From positions 1 through 11,363 of the forward strand of contig JBKJTP010000312.1 of the NCBI GenBank assembly GCA_046590195.1: a stretch of 11,363 bases of DNA, in the 5' to 3' direction. The notes beneath the pieces are model-generated. The model was given only the letters and a program-made list of their open reading frames with translations, was not told the DNA's origin and made no database searches. This document shows, piece after piece, positions 1-6,824 of this stretch. Origin of the DNA: JBKJTP01 sp046590195. Its GTDB lineage: Bacteria; Bacteroidota; Ignavibacteria; Palsa-1295. Made by a program: the position numbers and the translations under genes. The first letter of the stretch is position 1. Each line of letters opens with the position of its first letter.

Positions 1-555
1 TTCACTACGCACAAGGCCAAGGACCTTGGCGATCTGAAACAGAACGATCAGGTACTCGTAGGAGGGATAGTAAATGGTATCGTGCGCAAGCTCGATAAGA
101 ACGGCAACGCGTTCGCCATCATCAAGCTCGAAGATTTTACCGGCAAGGTAGAATGTATCTTCTGGAGCGACGCCTACAAGGAATTTCAACACCTGGTACT
201 AGACGAAGCTCCGATCTTCATTCGCGGTAAGATCCGCAAAGGAGGTCCGGATGAAGCGCCGTCGGTCATCGTAGCTGAAGTGCTTGAGATGAAGTCGCTT
301 CGAAAGAAGATGACACGCGGAGTGGCGATCAGGCTGATGGCGGTGGACAATAATCCCCAGGCACTTACTGCATTGGACAATATCCTGCAGAAACACAAAG
401 GGAATTGCGTCACTTTCCTCAGCGTTGAAAGACCCTCAGAACTCGATTTCAAGCGATATCGCTTGCCTGATGAGCTAGCATTGGAGCCATCCGATGAGTT
501 GATCAAGGCAGTCGAAAAGCAGTTCGGGATCAACCGAGTCCTGTTCTGCAGATAG
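1..555 (+). CDS. dnaE: DNA polymerase III alpha subunit, C-terminal part (5' end outside window)
   Basis: The reading frame is open from base 1 to the TAG at 553-555, giving 184 residues of the C-terminus of the replicative polymerase catalytic subunit. The visible part begins just before the OB-fold domain: the strands around VLVGGIVNGIVRKLDKNG, then FAIIKLEDFTGKVECIFWSD and PIFIRGKIRK, are the typical DnaE OB-fold pattern that contacts single-stranded template DNA. After it comes the small C-terminal domain (roughly the last 80 residues), which in DnaE proteins helps contact the tau clamp-loader subunit. The polymerase palm, fingers and PHP domains would lie upstream of the window. A GTG at 82 begins a shorter open frame, but the OB-fold starts upstream of it, so it is internal. 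The end FGINRVLFCR is a plausible natural terminus. trxA follows 105 bases downstream. Confidence 0.9.
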   Translation, partial: FTTHKAKDLGDLKQNDQVLVGGIVNGIVRKLDKNGNAFAIIKLEDFTGKVECIFWSDAYKEFQHLVLDEAPIFIRGKIRKGGPDEAPSVIVAEVLEMKSLRKKMTRGVAIRLMAVDNNPQALTALDNILQKHKGNCVTFLSVERPSELDFKRYRLPDELALEPSDELIKAVEKQFGINRVLFCR

Positions 556-615
556 CTTTCCTTTGGCGGAAGCCCTTCGGTAGTTGAAGCACGTATGGTA
601 AGGTTTTGGTAACGA

Positions 616-621
616 TACAAT
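616..621 (+). promoter_or_regulatory. Possible -10 box for trxA
   Basis: TACAAT sits within ACGATACAATAGG in the short gap between dnaE and trxA and matches the sigma-70 -10 consensus at five of six positions. No good -35 hexamer is present 16-18 bases upstream, and the Bacteroidota-type TAnnTTTG element is not seen either. This is a weak call. Confidence 0.25.
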
Positions 622-660
622 AGGCTAGGACAATCACGAATATCTCACGAGACTAAGGTT

Positions 661-999
661 ATGGCAACTACAACAACAGGTCCGCTTCATTTGACGGACG
701 CAACATTTCAGCAGGATGTTATCGCGAGCGATAAGCCTGTCCTGGTAGATTTTACAGCAACGTGGTGCGGACCATGCCGCATGATCGCACCGATCGTCGA
801 AGAACTCGCAACAGAGCTCGCAGGCAAGGCCGTCATCGGTAAGGTCGATGTCGACGAGAACCCAGAGACCTCGATGAACTACGGCATCCGCTCGGTCCCA
901 ACACTCTTGATCTTCAAGGGCGGCCAGGTTGTCGATCAGATCATCGGCGCCGTCGGCAAGGATAAGATAATGGCAAAGCTAACGCCGCACATGTCGTAA
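661..999 (+). CDS. trxA: Thioredoxin
   Basis: This 112-residue protein has the length and layout of classical thioredoxin, a cytoplasmic protein-disulfide reductase normally recharged by thioredoxin reductase and NADPH. The active site WCGPC is at residues 35-39 (redox cysteines C36 and C39) after the strand VLVDFTATWCGPC. The conserved cis-proline loop SVPTL has P80, and the C-terminal strand-helix contains the usual GG (residues 87-88) and IGA (95-97). There is no signal peptide, so it should be cytoplasmic. The ATG at 661 is preceded by AAGG only two bases away, which is close for a ribosome binding site. A possible -10 box (TACAAT, 616-621) lies 39 bases upstream without a clear -35. The preceding gap of 105 bases suggests a separate promoter from dnaE, but this is unproven. 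A hairpin follows the stop codon at 1026-1053. Confidence 0.97.
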   Translation: MATTTTGPLHLTDATFQQDVIASDKPVLVDFTATWCGPCRMIAPIVEELATELAGKAVIGKVDVDENPETSMNYGIRSVPTLLIFKGGQVVDQIIGAVGKDKIMAKLTPHMS

Positions 1000-1025
1000 G
1001 CTCCATACGAACTTCGTATAAGAGG

Positions 1026-1053
1026 GAAGTCTCGCTAGTGATAGCGGGACTTC
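1026..1053 (+). terminator. Hairpin downstream of trxA, probable terminator
   Basis: An 11-bp stem pairs GAAGTCTCGCT (1026-1036) with AGCGGGACTTC (1043-1053) around the loop AGTGAT, with one T-G wobble and no mismatches. It begins 27 bases after the trxA stop codon. The downstream sequence TTCAGTTTCC is only modestly T-rich, so it is not a textbook intrinsic terminator, but the position and stem strength fit a transcript end or 3' stabiliser. Confidence 0.55.
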
Positions 1054-1059
1054 TTCAGT

Positions 1060-1234
1060 TTCCCCCGTAGGACCACTTGGCAAAGTGGCCGAACAGCGGG
1101 AAGAGAAATCCCGGTTGTTAACGAAGGTAATGCGTGAGACGAAAGTTGGGTATCGCGTTTCCCGCACGAGATGCAATTGAGCCTAAGCATGACAGGCCGC
1201 ATTTCGGGCTTTGCCAAGTGGCCCTAAGGGGGAA
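1060..1234. repeat. 175-bp element bounded by long imperfect inverted repeats (MITE-like or structured RNA)
   Basis: The left arm 1060-1085 and right arm 1209-1234 are reverse complements at 24 of 26 positions; the shared core is CCACTTGGCAAAG, flanked outward by TAGG and TTCCCCC. The only mispairs are 1067/1227 and 1072/1222. After a small offset the pairing resumes inward, with CCGAA (1089-1093) against TTCGG (1203-1207) and GCGG (1096-1099) against CCGC (1197-1200). The full arms are therefore about 40 and 38 bases around a core of roughly 97 bases. The left arm can also fold locally, with CCACTT (1073-1078) pairing to AAGTGG (1083-1088). CAGT occurs on both sides (1056-1059 and 1238-1241) but three bases outside the right arm, so a target duplication is only suggestive. 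There is no supportable coding frame inside. A miniature inverted-repeat element or a rod-like noncoding RNA are both possible. Confidence 0.6.
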
Positions 1235-1249
1235 GGGCAGTGTTACAAC

Positions 1250-1282
1250 AAAAAAAGCCATTCGTCTTTCGACGAAGCGCTT
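1250..1282 (-). terminator. Rho-independent terminator of the T9SS-substrate gene
   Basis: Read on the minus strand, the hairpin has an inner stem TTCGTC/GACGAA closed by a GAAA tetraloop, a 2x2 internal mismatch, and an outer AGC/GCT stem, followed directly by a run of seven T residues (A-run 1250-1256 on the plus strand). It starts about 25 bases past the stop codon of the minus-strand gene. Structure, stable tetraloop and T-tract make this the most convincing terminator in the window. Confidence 0.85.
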
Positions 1283-1304
1283 TTGAATTCGAGATCCGAA
1301 TTTC

Positions 1305-3587
1305 TTAGCGGTTGATGATCAACTGCTTTGTGATCGTGCCGTAGCTCGTCTCGATGCGGACGTAGTAGCTGCCGCTTGGAAGATCGGAGATGCTGATGCT
1401 CGATTGCTGAGCACCCTCGTTCTGCAAGCCGGAGAAGATGGTCTTCTGCGTGTTGCCGAGAACGTCGATAACTGCGATCGCCACGCGAGCCTGCTGCGGC
1501 AAGTAGTAGCTAACGCGGGTCTCAGCACTGGCTGGGTTAGGTGCAACGCTAAGCGTCATCAGGCTTTGAAGCTTTGATTGAACGCTAACCTGTGGCTCAG
1601 TCGGCACGCAGTTTAGGCTGATTGTCGTGTCGCACGTCAGCGTGTTGTTCGCGCCGAGTGTCTGGACAGTTGCCGTGAAATCCTGTGCAGTACCCATAGC
1701 AGCATTGAACTGGACCATCAGATTGAGCGGTGTTGCAAGTCCGCCAGTAAGCGTACCGGTGTATGTTACCGAAGATCCATTTGCACCAACATTGCGCTGC
1801 CATCCAATAGAAGGCTGTGCAGAATCAACGAACCATCCGACTGTCGGAGTGATCGTGACCGAGTTTACGTCCTCATTCGCAATGCGATGGTTGTAGATCG
1901 AGATCTGCTGCCAGCAATTTGCCTGATCAGTTGTCGATACGTTGACCGAATCGCAGATCTGCGCGATGATCGGCGTGCAGGAGATCGACTGAGTGCCGGT
2001 GCTCGTTGGGTTGCCGCCTGCTGTCTCGTAGGTCGTCCACGTGACCGTTGCTGGTTGCGTGCCGTTGGTTGGAGTCAGCTTGAAGGTGATGTTCAACTTG
2101 CTGCCATTTGTCAGCAACTCACTTGAGCCCTGCGGCGCACGTACCTGGAATGATCTGTTGTTCGGGCCCGGAGTGATCTCCCAGTTGAGACCAACTGCAT
2201 TCGCGATGATCGTACCGGCACCCTCTGGTATCGAAACGCCGATCGCACTGAGCGACGAAGCAGGAGTGTTGTGCTGATTTGTTACTTCGAGATTGAAGAA
2301 GCAATTCTCGTCGATAGCGCTGATCGTCGCGGCATCGCCCTGTGCAGCTGCCGTCTGACAGGTCTGCTGTGTCGTGCTAGTACTGATGACCTGGTTATTG
2401 CGCAAGGTCTGCCACTCTAGCGTGAATGCATTACCCGATGGATTATCAACAGAGAACGCGAAGTCAGTGTAGGTCAGACCGGAAGGAATACCGTTCACCT
2501 CATCGGTTGCGTAGGTCAGAGTATCCTTCGTGCCGCTCTTAATAGAGGAGGCCCACTTTGCAGGCTTTGTCGGCGCCGCTGTGAATGTAACACCCGGCGT
2601 CTTGCTGATCAAGCGGACCGAAGTGATCTTGCTTGGCAGTTGTGCGTTCGTAACGTGCATGTTAGCGACCGACATGTTGTACAAGCAGCCAGCTTGCTTT
2701 GTAAATGTTAACTGGTCGTCACTTGGTGCACCGTTGTCAGCGTTGTTCGCTACGTTGCGCAAAGTATCACGATCGATCGAAATGCCGTCCGATGTAATCG
2801 CTCTCCATACCCATTGTACGAACTTTGTGTTCGCATTCGAACGAAGACCGACGATGAATCCACCAAGGGTTTGATTCGATGGAAGCGGATCGTTTGCGGT
2901 GAAGTACGCACGGGTCGGTGTTACAGAATCAAGGAACCAGCCCGGAGGCGCTTGAACCGTAGAAGGACGAATGATGCCACCACCGATAGTCGTGAGCTCA
3001 AAGATCATTTTGCCAATATCGAAGCCTGGACCGAACGCCGGACGGTTACGATTTTGGACGGAGAAGTTATAGATAGGATCACCGTTGACCTTTTGTGAGG
3101 TGACCGTTACTGTATCAAGCTTGATGAGCGACTGAAAGTCCGTGCAGGTGAATTCCTGTGTCTTCGTCGTCAGGAGCTGATCGAGACTGTACGTCTTCCA
3201 TGTGATCTTGATGGGCTTGTTGATCTCGTTCTCAGCAAATCCGCTATGGCAGAAGTAGAATCCTGGCAAAGTCTGGTTCGGCTGGATCGGGTTGCCACCG
3301 ATCAATTCGTAGATGATCCTGCGATCGTTATCATAGTAGGCGGCCTCTCCCCAGAGACCTGGTCCTTCGCCACCAGCGAATGTGATCGTGCCGACATCCG
3401 GAAAGCTCATCTCGATCTTGGTGATCGGGGATTGAGACTGGTTCTGATTAGAAACGGAGAATGCCCAGCAGCAAATGCCGGAGGGATCTACCTTAAAGGT
3501 TAGGTTATCTTGCGCTTTAAGGTTGTCCGATGCACCCAGGAGGAATAGGGAGCAGAGGAAAAGAATGAGAGCTGATTTACGTATCAT
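1305..3587 (-). CDS. Secreted multi-module protein with T9SS C-terminal sorting domain
   Basis: This 760-residue protein starts with a clear Sec signal peptide (basic MIRK, then a hydrophobic stretch to about residue 18, probable cleavage near LKAQ, 23-26). The same frame stays open 53 codons further upstream, but those residues would bury the signal peptide, so the ATG at 3587 is chosen. No Shine-Dalgarno motif precedes it. Residues 28-660 hold five degenerate modules of about 110-130 residues (about 28-148, 158-276, 291-410, 420-537 and 547-660), each with a strand like C-W/L/F-x-x-F-x-V-x-N-x-N/H near its start. Modules 1, 3, 4 and 5 have a cysteine at each end. Residues 679-760 form a Por secretion-tail domain: APNPASAETRVSYYL, then VIDVLGN, SDLPSGSYYVRIE and the terminal KQLIINR. 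In Bacteroidota this domain sends proteins across the outer membrane by T9SS, usually to the surface. No catalytic motif was recognised; an adhesive or structural role is a guess. Confidence 0.88.
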   Translation of the reverse strand: MIRKSALILFLCSLFLLGASDNLKAQDNLTFKVDPSGICCWAFSVSNQNQSQSPITKIEMSFPDVGTITFAGGEGPGLWGEAAYYDNDRRIIYELIGGNPIQPNQTLPGFYFCHSGFAENEINKPIKITWKTYSLDQLLTTKTQEFTCTDFQSLIKLDTVTVTSQKVNGDPIYNFSVQNRNRPAFGPGFDIGKMIFELTTIGGGIIRPSTVQAPPGWFLDSVTPTRAYFTANDPLPSNQTLGGFIVGLRSNANTKFVQWVWRAITSDGISIDRDTLRNVANNADNGAPSDDQLTFTKQAGCLYNMSVANMHVTNAQLPSKITSVRLISKTPGVTFTAAPTKPAKWASSIKSGTKDTLTYATDEVNGIPSGLTYTDFAFSVDNPSGNAFTLEWQTLRNNQVISTSTTQQTCQTAAAQGDAATISAIDENCFFNLEVTNQHNTPASSLSAIGVSIPEGAGTIIANAVGLNWEITPGPNNRSFQVRAPQGSSELLTNGSKLNITFKLTPTNGTQPATVTWTTYETAGGNPTSTGTQSISCTPIIAQICDSVNVSTTDQANCWQQISIYNHRIANEDVNSVTITPTVGWFVDSAQPSIGWQRNVGANGSSVTYTGTLTGGLATPLNLMVQFNAAMGTAQDFTATVQTLGANNTLTCDTTISLNCVPTEPQVSVQSKLQSLMTLSVAPNPASAETRVSYYLPQQARVAIAVIDVLGNTQKTIFSGLQNEGAQQSSISISDLPSGSYYVRIETSYGTITKQLIINR

Positions 3588-3930
3588 TGTATATATGGGA
3601 TAGGAGAGGGAGCTACCGACACAACTTGGCAGCCCTAGAATAAAACGCGTACGCCCAATCGAGTTCGTTTGCAGGCATTTTATCCTTTTCGATCTTTCAT
3701 TCGAACGCACGGCAAAAATAGTCACTTTTGGGCTATGGCCAGCCATTTCCTGAGGAAGACTGTATCAAGCTCTGCCGCAAGTTAGACCCTGAGCGTGACA
3801 AAAAAGCGGCTTTCCCCAAATCCTGCCCGAAAATTCCGTATTTTTGTGAATACTGTTTGTTCTTAGCACTTCAGCCAGTAGTTCGTCTTGTACTTCCTCT
3901 TCACTTAAGGACAGTCCCCGCGACCATTCT
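3588..3930. other. Divergent intergenic region between the T9SS-substrate gene and glgA
   Basis: These 343 bases separate two divergent start codons and should carry promoters for both genes, but no confident -10/-35 pair or Bacteroidota TAnnTTTG element was found on either strand. Visible items are an AT-rich stretch near 3834-3865 upstream of glgA, an imperfect palindrome TTCGA...TCGAA (about 3689-3706), and a 21-codon minus-strand frame at 3613-3678. A longer plus-strand frame beginning at 3728 runs out of register into glgA and has no recognisable protein features. No RNA gene was recognised. Confidence 0.5.
3613..3678 (-). CDS. Possible 21-residue upstream ORF
   Basis: On the minus strand AAAAGGATAAAATG provides an AAGGA-like ribosome site followed by an ATG (3678-3676) and 21 codons beginning MPANELDWAY, ending at TAG (3615-3613), 25 bases before the ATG of the T9SS-substrate gene. 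Its position would suit a leader peptide or translational control element. It shows no runs of one amino acid and no attenuator was found. Chance occurrence is quite possible. Confidence 0.15.
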   Translation of the reverse strand: MPANELDWAYAFYSRAAKLCR

Positions 3931-5454
3931 ATGGCCGAGCCTACCACTCAGGATCTCTCAAAATTTCCCTCCCGAAACGTGCTCTTTGTTTCGAGTGAGG
4001 TCTATCCCTACGCCAAGACCGGTGGCCTAGCGGACGTCAGTTATGCGCTGCCGCAAGTGCTGCGCGAGTTCAATCACGACGTTCGCGTGATCATGCCGAA
4101 GTACGGATTCATCGGCGAAAAGAAGCAGAAGATCCATATCATCAACCGACTGCAGGGCATGGACTTCACGGTGAACGGGACGTACACCATGGTCAATGCA
4201 AAGTCCAGCGCGATCCTGACACAGAAGACCCGTGTCCAGATCTACCTCGTCGAGAGCGAAGAATTTTTCCAGCGTCCGGGCCTCTATGTCGATCCGCTAA
4301 CTGGCAGCGATTACCCTGATAACGATGAGCGGTTCTATATCTTTGCGCTCTCGGTTTTCGAGACATGCAAGCGGCTGCTCTGGAAGCCGGACATCATCCA
4401 CTGCAACGACTGGCAGACCGGATTGATACCGGCGATGCTGAAGAGCGTTTACAAGGACGATCCGTTCTTCGCTGGCACGAAGACCGTGTTCACGATCCAC
4501 AACCTGGCGTATCAAGGCAACTTCCCAGCGAGCACCTTCCCGAAGCTTGGATTGCCGCAAGAGATGTTCTCTCCGGGCGGTATGGAGTTCTTTGGAGCCG
4601 TTTCTTATATGAAGGCTGGACTCGCCTTCGCCGATGCGATCACGACGGTCAGCGAGACCTATGCGCAGGAGATCCGCACACCCGAATTCGGTTGCGGTCT
4701 AGAGGGCTTGCTCGCGAAGCGCAAGCGCGATCTGCACGGTATCTTGAATGGCATCGATCTCGTGATCTGGAATCCGGAGAAGGATTCAAACATCGTAAAG
4801 CCATACACCGCAGCGAAGCTTGAGAACAAAGAGGAGTGTAAGAACGACCTCTGCCAGTCGATGGGAATTCCGTATGAGAAGGGTGTCCCAGTCATCGGTT
4901 TGATCGCACGATTCTCGGATCAAAAGGGAATGGATCTCATCGCTGCTTCCGTCGAGCATATCGTCAAGTCCGGTGCACAACTCGTTGTACTGGGATCGGG
5001 TGATAAGAAGTATGAGGACTTCTTCAACAAGGTGCAAAAGGCATATCCGACTCAGATCGGTATCTACATCGGCTTCCACGATAATCTTGCTCATAAGATC
5101 GAGGCTGGGGCTGACATGTTCATCATGCCGAGCAAGTACGAGCCGTGTGGCCTGAATCAGATGTACTCAATGCGTTACGGGACAGTGCCGGTTGTTCGCG
5201 CGACGGGCGGCCTCGCCGATACCGTGATTGACCCAGAGAACGCCACGCGCAAGAATCCGGCTACCGGATTCGTGTTTGATAAATACGACGCGAAGCATTT
5301 TATGAAGGCCCTCGACCGCGCCATGCATACCTACCGCCACGAGCCTGAGGTATGGAAGAAGATGCAGGTCTGCGGAATGTCGCGAGACTTTTCCTGGTAC
5401 CGGTCGGCCGAACGATACGCCGAGCTCTACGAGAAAGTCCTGGCGAAGCCGTAA
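3931..5454 (+). CDS. glgA: Glycogen synthase (ADP-glucose type, GT5)
   Basis: This 507-residue protein matches bacterial glycogen/starch synthase in length and motifs. It transfers glucose from a nucleotide sugar, classically ADP-glucose, to the non-reducing end of an alpha-1,4-glucan in the cytoplasm. The N-terminal Rossmann domain carries the nucleotide-sugar motif KTGGLADV (29-36), preceded by FVSSEVYPYA, and HCNDWQTG (157-164). FTIHNLAYQG (187-196) is also typical. The C-terminal domain has RFSDQKG (327-333), then SKYEPCGLNQ (401-410) with the family's catalytic-region glutamate E404, and ATGGLADTV (424-432). The family is a retaining GT-B glycosyltransferase. The ATG at 3931 places the first strand at the usual distance from the N-terminus; AAGGA upstream is too distant (about 19 bases) to be a good ribosome site. 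No other glycogen genes are in the window. The next gene on the same strand begins 130 bases later. Confidence 0.96.
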   Translation: MAEPTTQDLSKFPSRNVLFVSSEVYPYAKTGGLADVSYALPQVLREFNHDVRVIMPKYGFIGEKKQKIHIINRLQGMDFTVNGTYTMVNAKSSAILTQKTRVQIYLVESEEFFQRPGLYVDPLTGSDYPDNDERFYIFALSVFETCKRLLWKPDIIHCNDWQTGLIPAMLKSVYKDDPFFAGTKTVFTIHNLAYQGNFPASTFPKLGLPQEMFSPGGMEFFGAVSYMKAGLAFADAITTVSETYAQEIRTPEFGCGLEGLLAKRKRDLHGILNGIDLVIWNPEKDSNIVKPYTAAKLENKEECKNDLCQSMGIPYEKGVPVIGLIARFSDQKGMDLIAASVEHIVKSGAQLVVLGSGDKKYEDFFNKVQKAYPTQIGIYIGFHDNLAHKIEAGADMFIMPSKYEPCGLNQMYSMRYGTVPVVRATGGLADTVIDPENATRKNPATGFVFDKYDAKHFMKALDRAMHTYRHEPEVWKKMQVCGMSRDFSWYRSAERYAELYEKVLAKP

Positions 5455-5475
5455 CCCCAAGCCCTCTCACGGGTT

Positions 5476-5491
5476 CAGAATGGGTATTCTG
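5476..5491 (+). other. Small perfect hairpin after glgA
   Basis: CAGAAT (5476-5481) and ATTCTG (5486-5491) form a 6-bp stem with a GGGT loop, 22 bases past the glgA stop. A second, weaker GGCC/GGCC hairpin follows at 5507-5519. Neither is followed by a T-run, so termination here is doubtful and glgA may be partly co-transcribed with the genes downstream. The rest of the 130-base gap shows no clear promoter. Confidence 0.25.
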
Positions 5492-5584
5492 TCTCCAGTT
5501 TCCCACGGCCTTATCGGCCAAAAACAGTGGAAAAAGGGCGCCCATTGCGACCCTTAGATCACCGCGAAGTGTTGACGATCTCCG

Positions 5585-6823
5585 ATGCAAAAACTTTTCC
5601 TCCCCGTACATGCGATCGCGCTGCTTCTCCTCACCGCGCTGGGCCTAAGTGCCTGCGAAGATGAGATCTCGAACATCGGCGCCCCGTATTTCTCTGACAC
5701 GATCGGTATCACTACCGATACTTTTCATCTCAACTCGGCGACGCCAGGCATCGCTGTCAGCTCGTATGGGCTGCCAGTGATCCCGACGACCGGCCAAAGC
5801 TACAACGCAACCGCCGGATCCGGTACGCTCTTCTACGGTAAAGCCGAAGCAGGAGCGATCGAAGCTTGGTCCGTCCTGAAATTTCCGCTGCTGCCGGAAG
5901 ACACCCTCAACCGGGTTACGTCCGTCAAGCTGATCCTCCAGGTCATTCCGTACAGGCATGGCGATCAGACGACTCTTGCAGAAGAAGTAAAGGTCTACGT
6001 GGAAGGAGCTGGTAAGATCACTGAGGCTACGACTGCGCTCGCGCTCACCGATCTCAGTCCGAATCCATTTGGGCAATTCGTTGGTGAACAAATAGATAGC
6101 ACCAGTCTTTCGATTGAGATAGCATTGGATAGCGCTATTCGCACGCAGCTCAGCGCTGCTTCGACTTCACTTGTACTCGTGCCTGGCGCGATGACGAACA
6201 TTCGCGCTGTCGGATCTGCAGATGTTGCAGATGCGAAATTCCATCCGCAATTGGAGTACACTTATCTCGACGGAACCACCGAGAAGAAGACCTATCGTAA
6301 GCCGTTGCTAGATATGAATATCGTTAAGCGTACGAATACGCAGACGGCGGATCAACTCCTGATCGCAGGAGGCACGAATGACCGAGTACTCTTCACGGTA
6401 AAGCTCGATTCGCTCAAGGTCGATCGATATGCATCGATCAATACGGCAACATTGCGTATGAAGCTCGATCCCGCGCAATCCTCGATCGGACAGAACCTTC
6501 GTGATACGACGGGCCCGGCTGTCATCTTCAAGAACACAGCGTCGACATCGGATACTTCGGTGTCACTGATCGCGTTTGGAGTTAAGAGCAAGACCGATCT
6601 GAACGTCTACGAATTCCAATTGCGAGATGTGGTCGAGCAATGGCTCGATGATCCATCGCGTAACTTCGGCTTTGAATTGCGTGCAGGATATGCAGCACGC
6701 ACGGTAGGCGGAAACATTATTATTACTGAAGATTATACGTTGAATCGCTGGACCTTCTACGGGCCGAACAGCGCAGAAGCTGATCGTCCGACGCTTATCA
6801 TCACCTCATCAAGCCTGAAGTAA
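5585..6823 (+). CDS. Outer-envelope lipoprotein, DUF4270/DNRLRE-like
   Basis: This 412-residue protein has a lipoprotein signal peptide: short basic start, hydrophobic residues 11-19, and lipobox LSAC with the lipidated Cys at residue 24, followed by acidic EDE. The start of the mature part, with IGAP...SDTIGITTDTF, resembles DUF4270 lipoproteins of Bacteroidota, and from memory DUF4270 genes often sit beside glgA there, as here. Two similar halves are visible. Residues about 80-227 have WSVLKFPLL, then TSVKLILQV and finish with FHPQLEYTY. Residues about 265-408 have LFTVKLDSL, then INTATLRMKL, VEQWLDDPSRNFGFELR (350-366) and finish with RPTLIIT. This is the DNRLRE/CBM96-like beta-sandwich pattern. 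No enzyme motif is seen and the function is unknown. Its stop codon is one base from the start of the barrel gene, implying coupled expression. The family assignment is by pattern recognition and less certain than the lipoprotein call. Confidence 0.85.
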   Translation: MQKLFLPVHAIALLLLTALGLSACEDEISNIGAPYFSDTIGITTDTFHLNSATPGIAVSSYGLPVIPTTGQSYNATAGSGTLFYGKAEAGAIEAWSVLKFPLLPEDTLNRVTSVKLILQVIPYRHGDQTTLAEEVKVYVEGAGKITEATTALALTDLSPNPFGQFVGEQIDSTSLSIEIALDSAIRTQLSAASTSLVLVPGAMTNIRAVGSADVADAKFHPQLEYTYLDGTTEKKTYRKPLLDMNIVKRTNTQTADQLLIAGGTNDRVLFTVKLDSLKVDRYASINTATLRMKLDPAQSSIGQNLRDTTGPAVIFKNTASTSDTSVSLIAFGVKSKTDLNVYEFQLRDVVEQWLDDPSRNFGFELRAGYAARTVGGNIIITEDYTLNRWTFYGPNSAEADRPTLIITSSSLK

Positions 6824-6824
6824 C

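Noticed and set aside
1005..1019. Palindrome ATACGAA-C-TTCGTAT with resemblance to a loxP arm
   Set aside because: There is no second inverted arm with an 8-bp spacer and no recombinase gene nearby; a short AT-rich palindrome after trxA is explained by chance or by 3' end structure.
1000..1304. tRNA, RNase P RNA, SRP RNA or tmRNA in the trxA-downstream gap
   Set aside because: None of the conserved sequence blocks of these RNAs was found; only hairpins and the inverted repeat are visible.
3588..3746. 53-codon N-terminal extension of the T9SS-substrate frame
   Set aside because: It would place a polar, basic stretch ahead of an otherwise perfect signal peptide; the ATG at 3587 begins that signal peptide directly.
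3728..4030. 100-codon plus-strand open frame upstream of and overlapping glgA
   Set aside because: It runs into glgA out of register, has an odd composition rich in Pro, Leu and Cys, and matches no recognisable family; glgA clearly occupies the second part.
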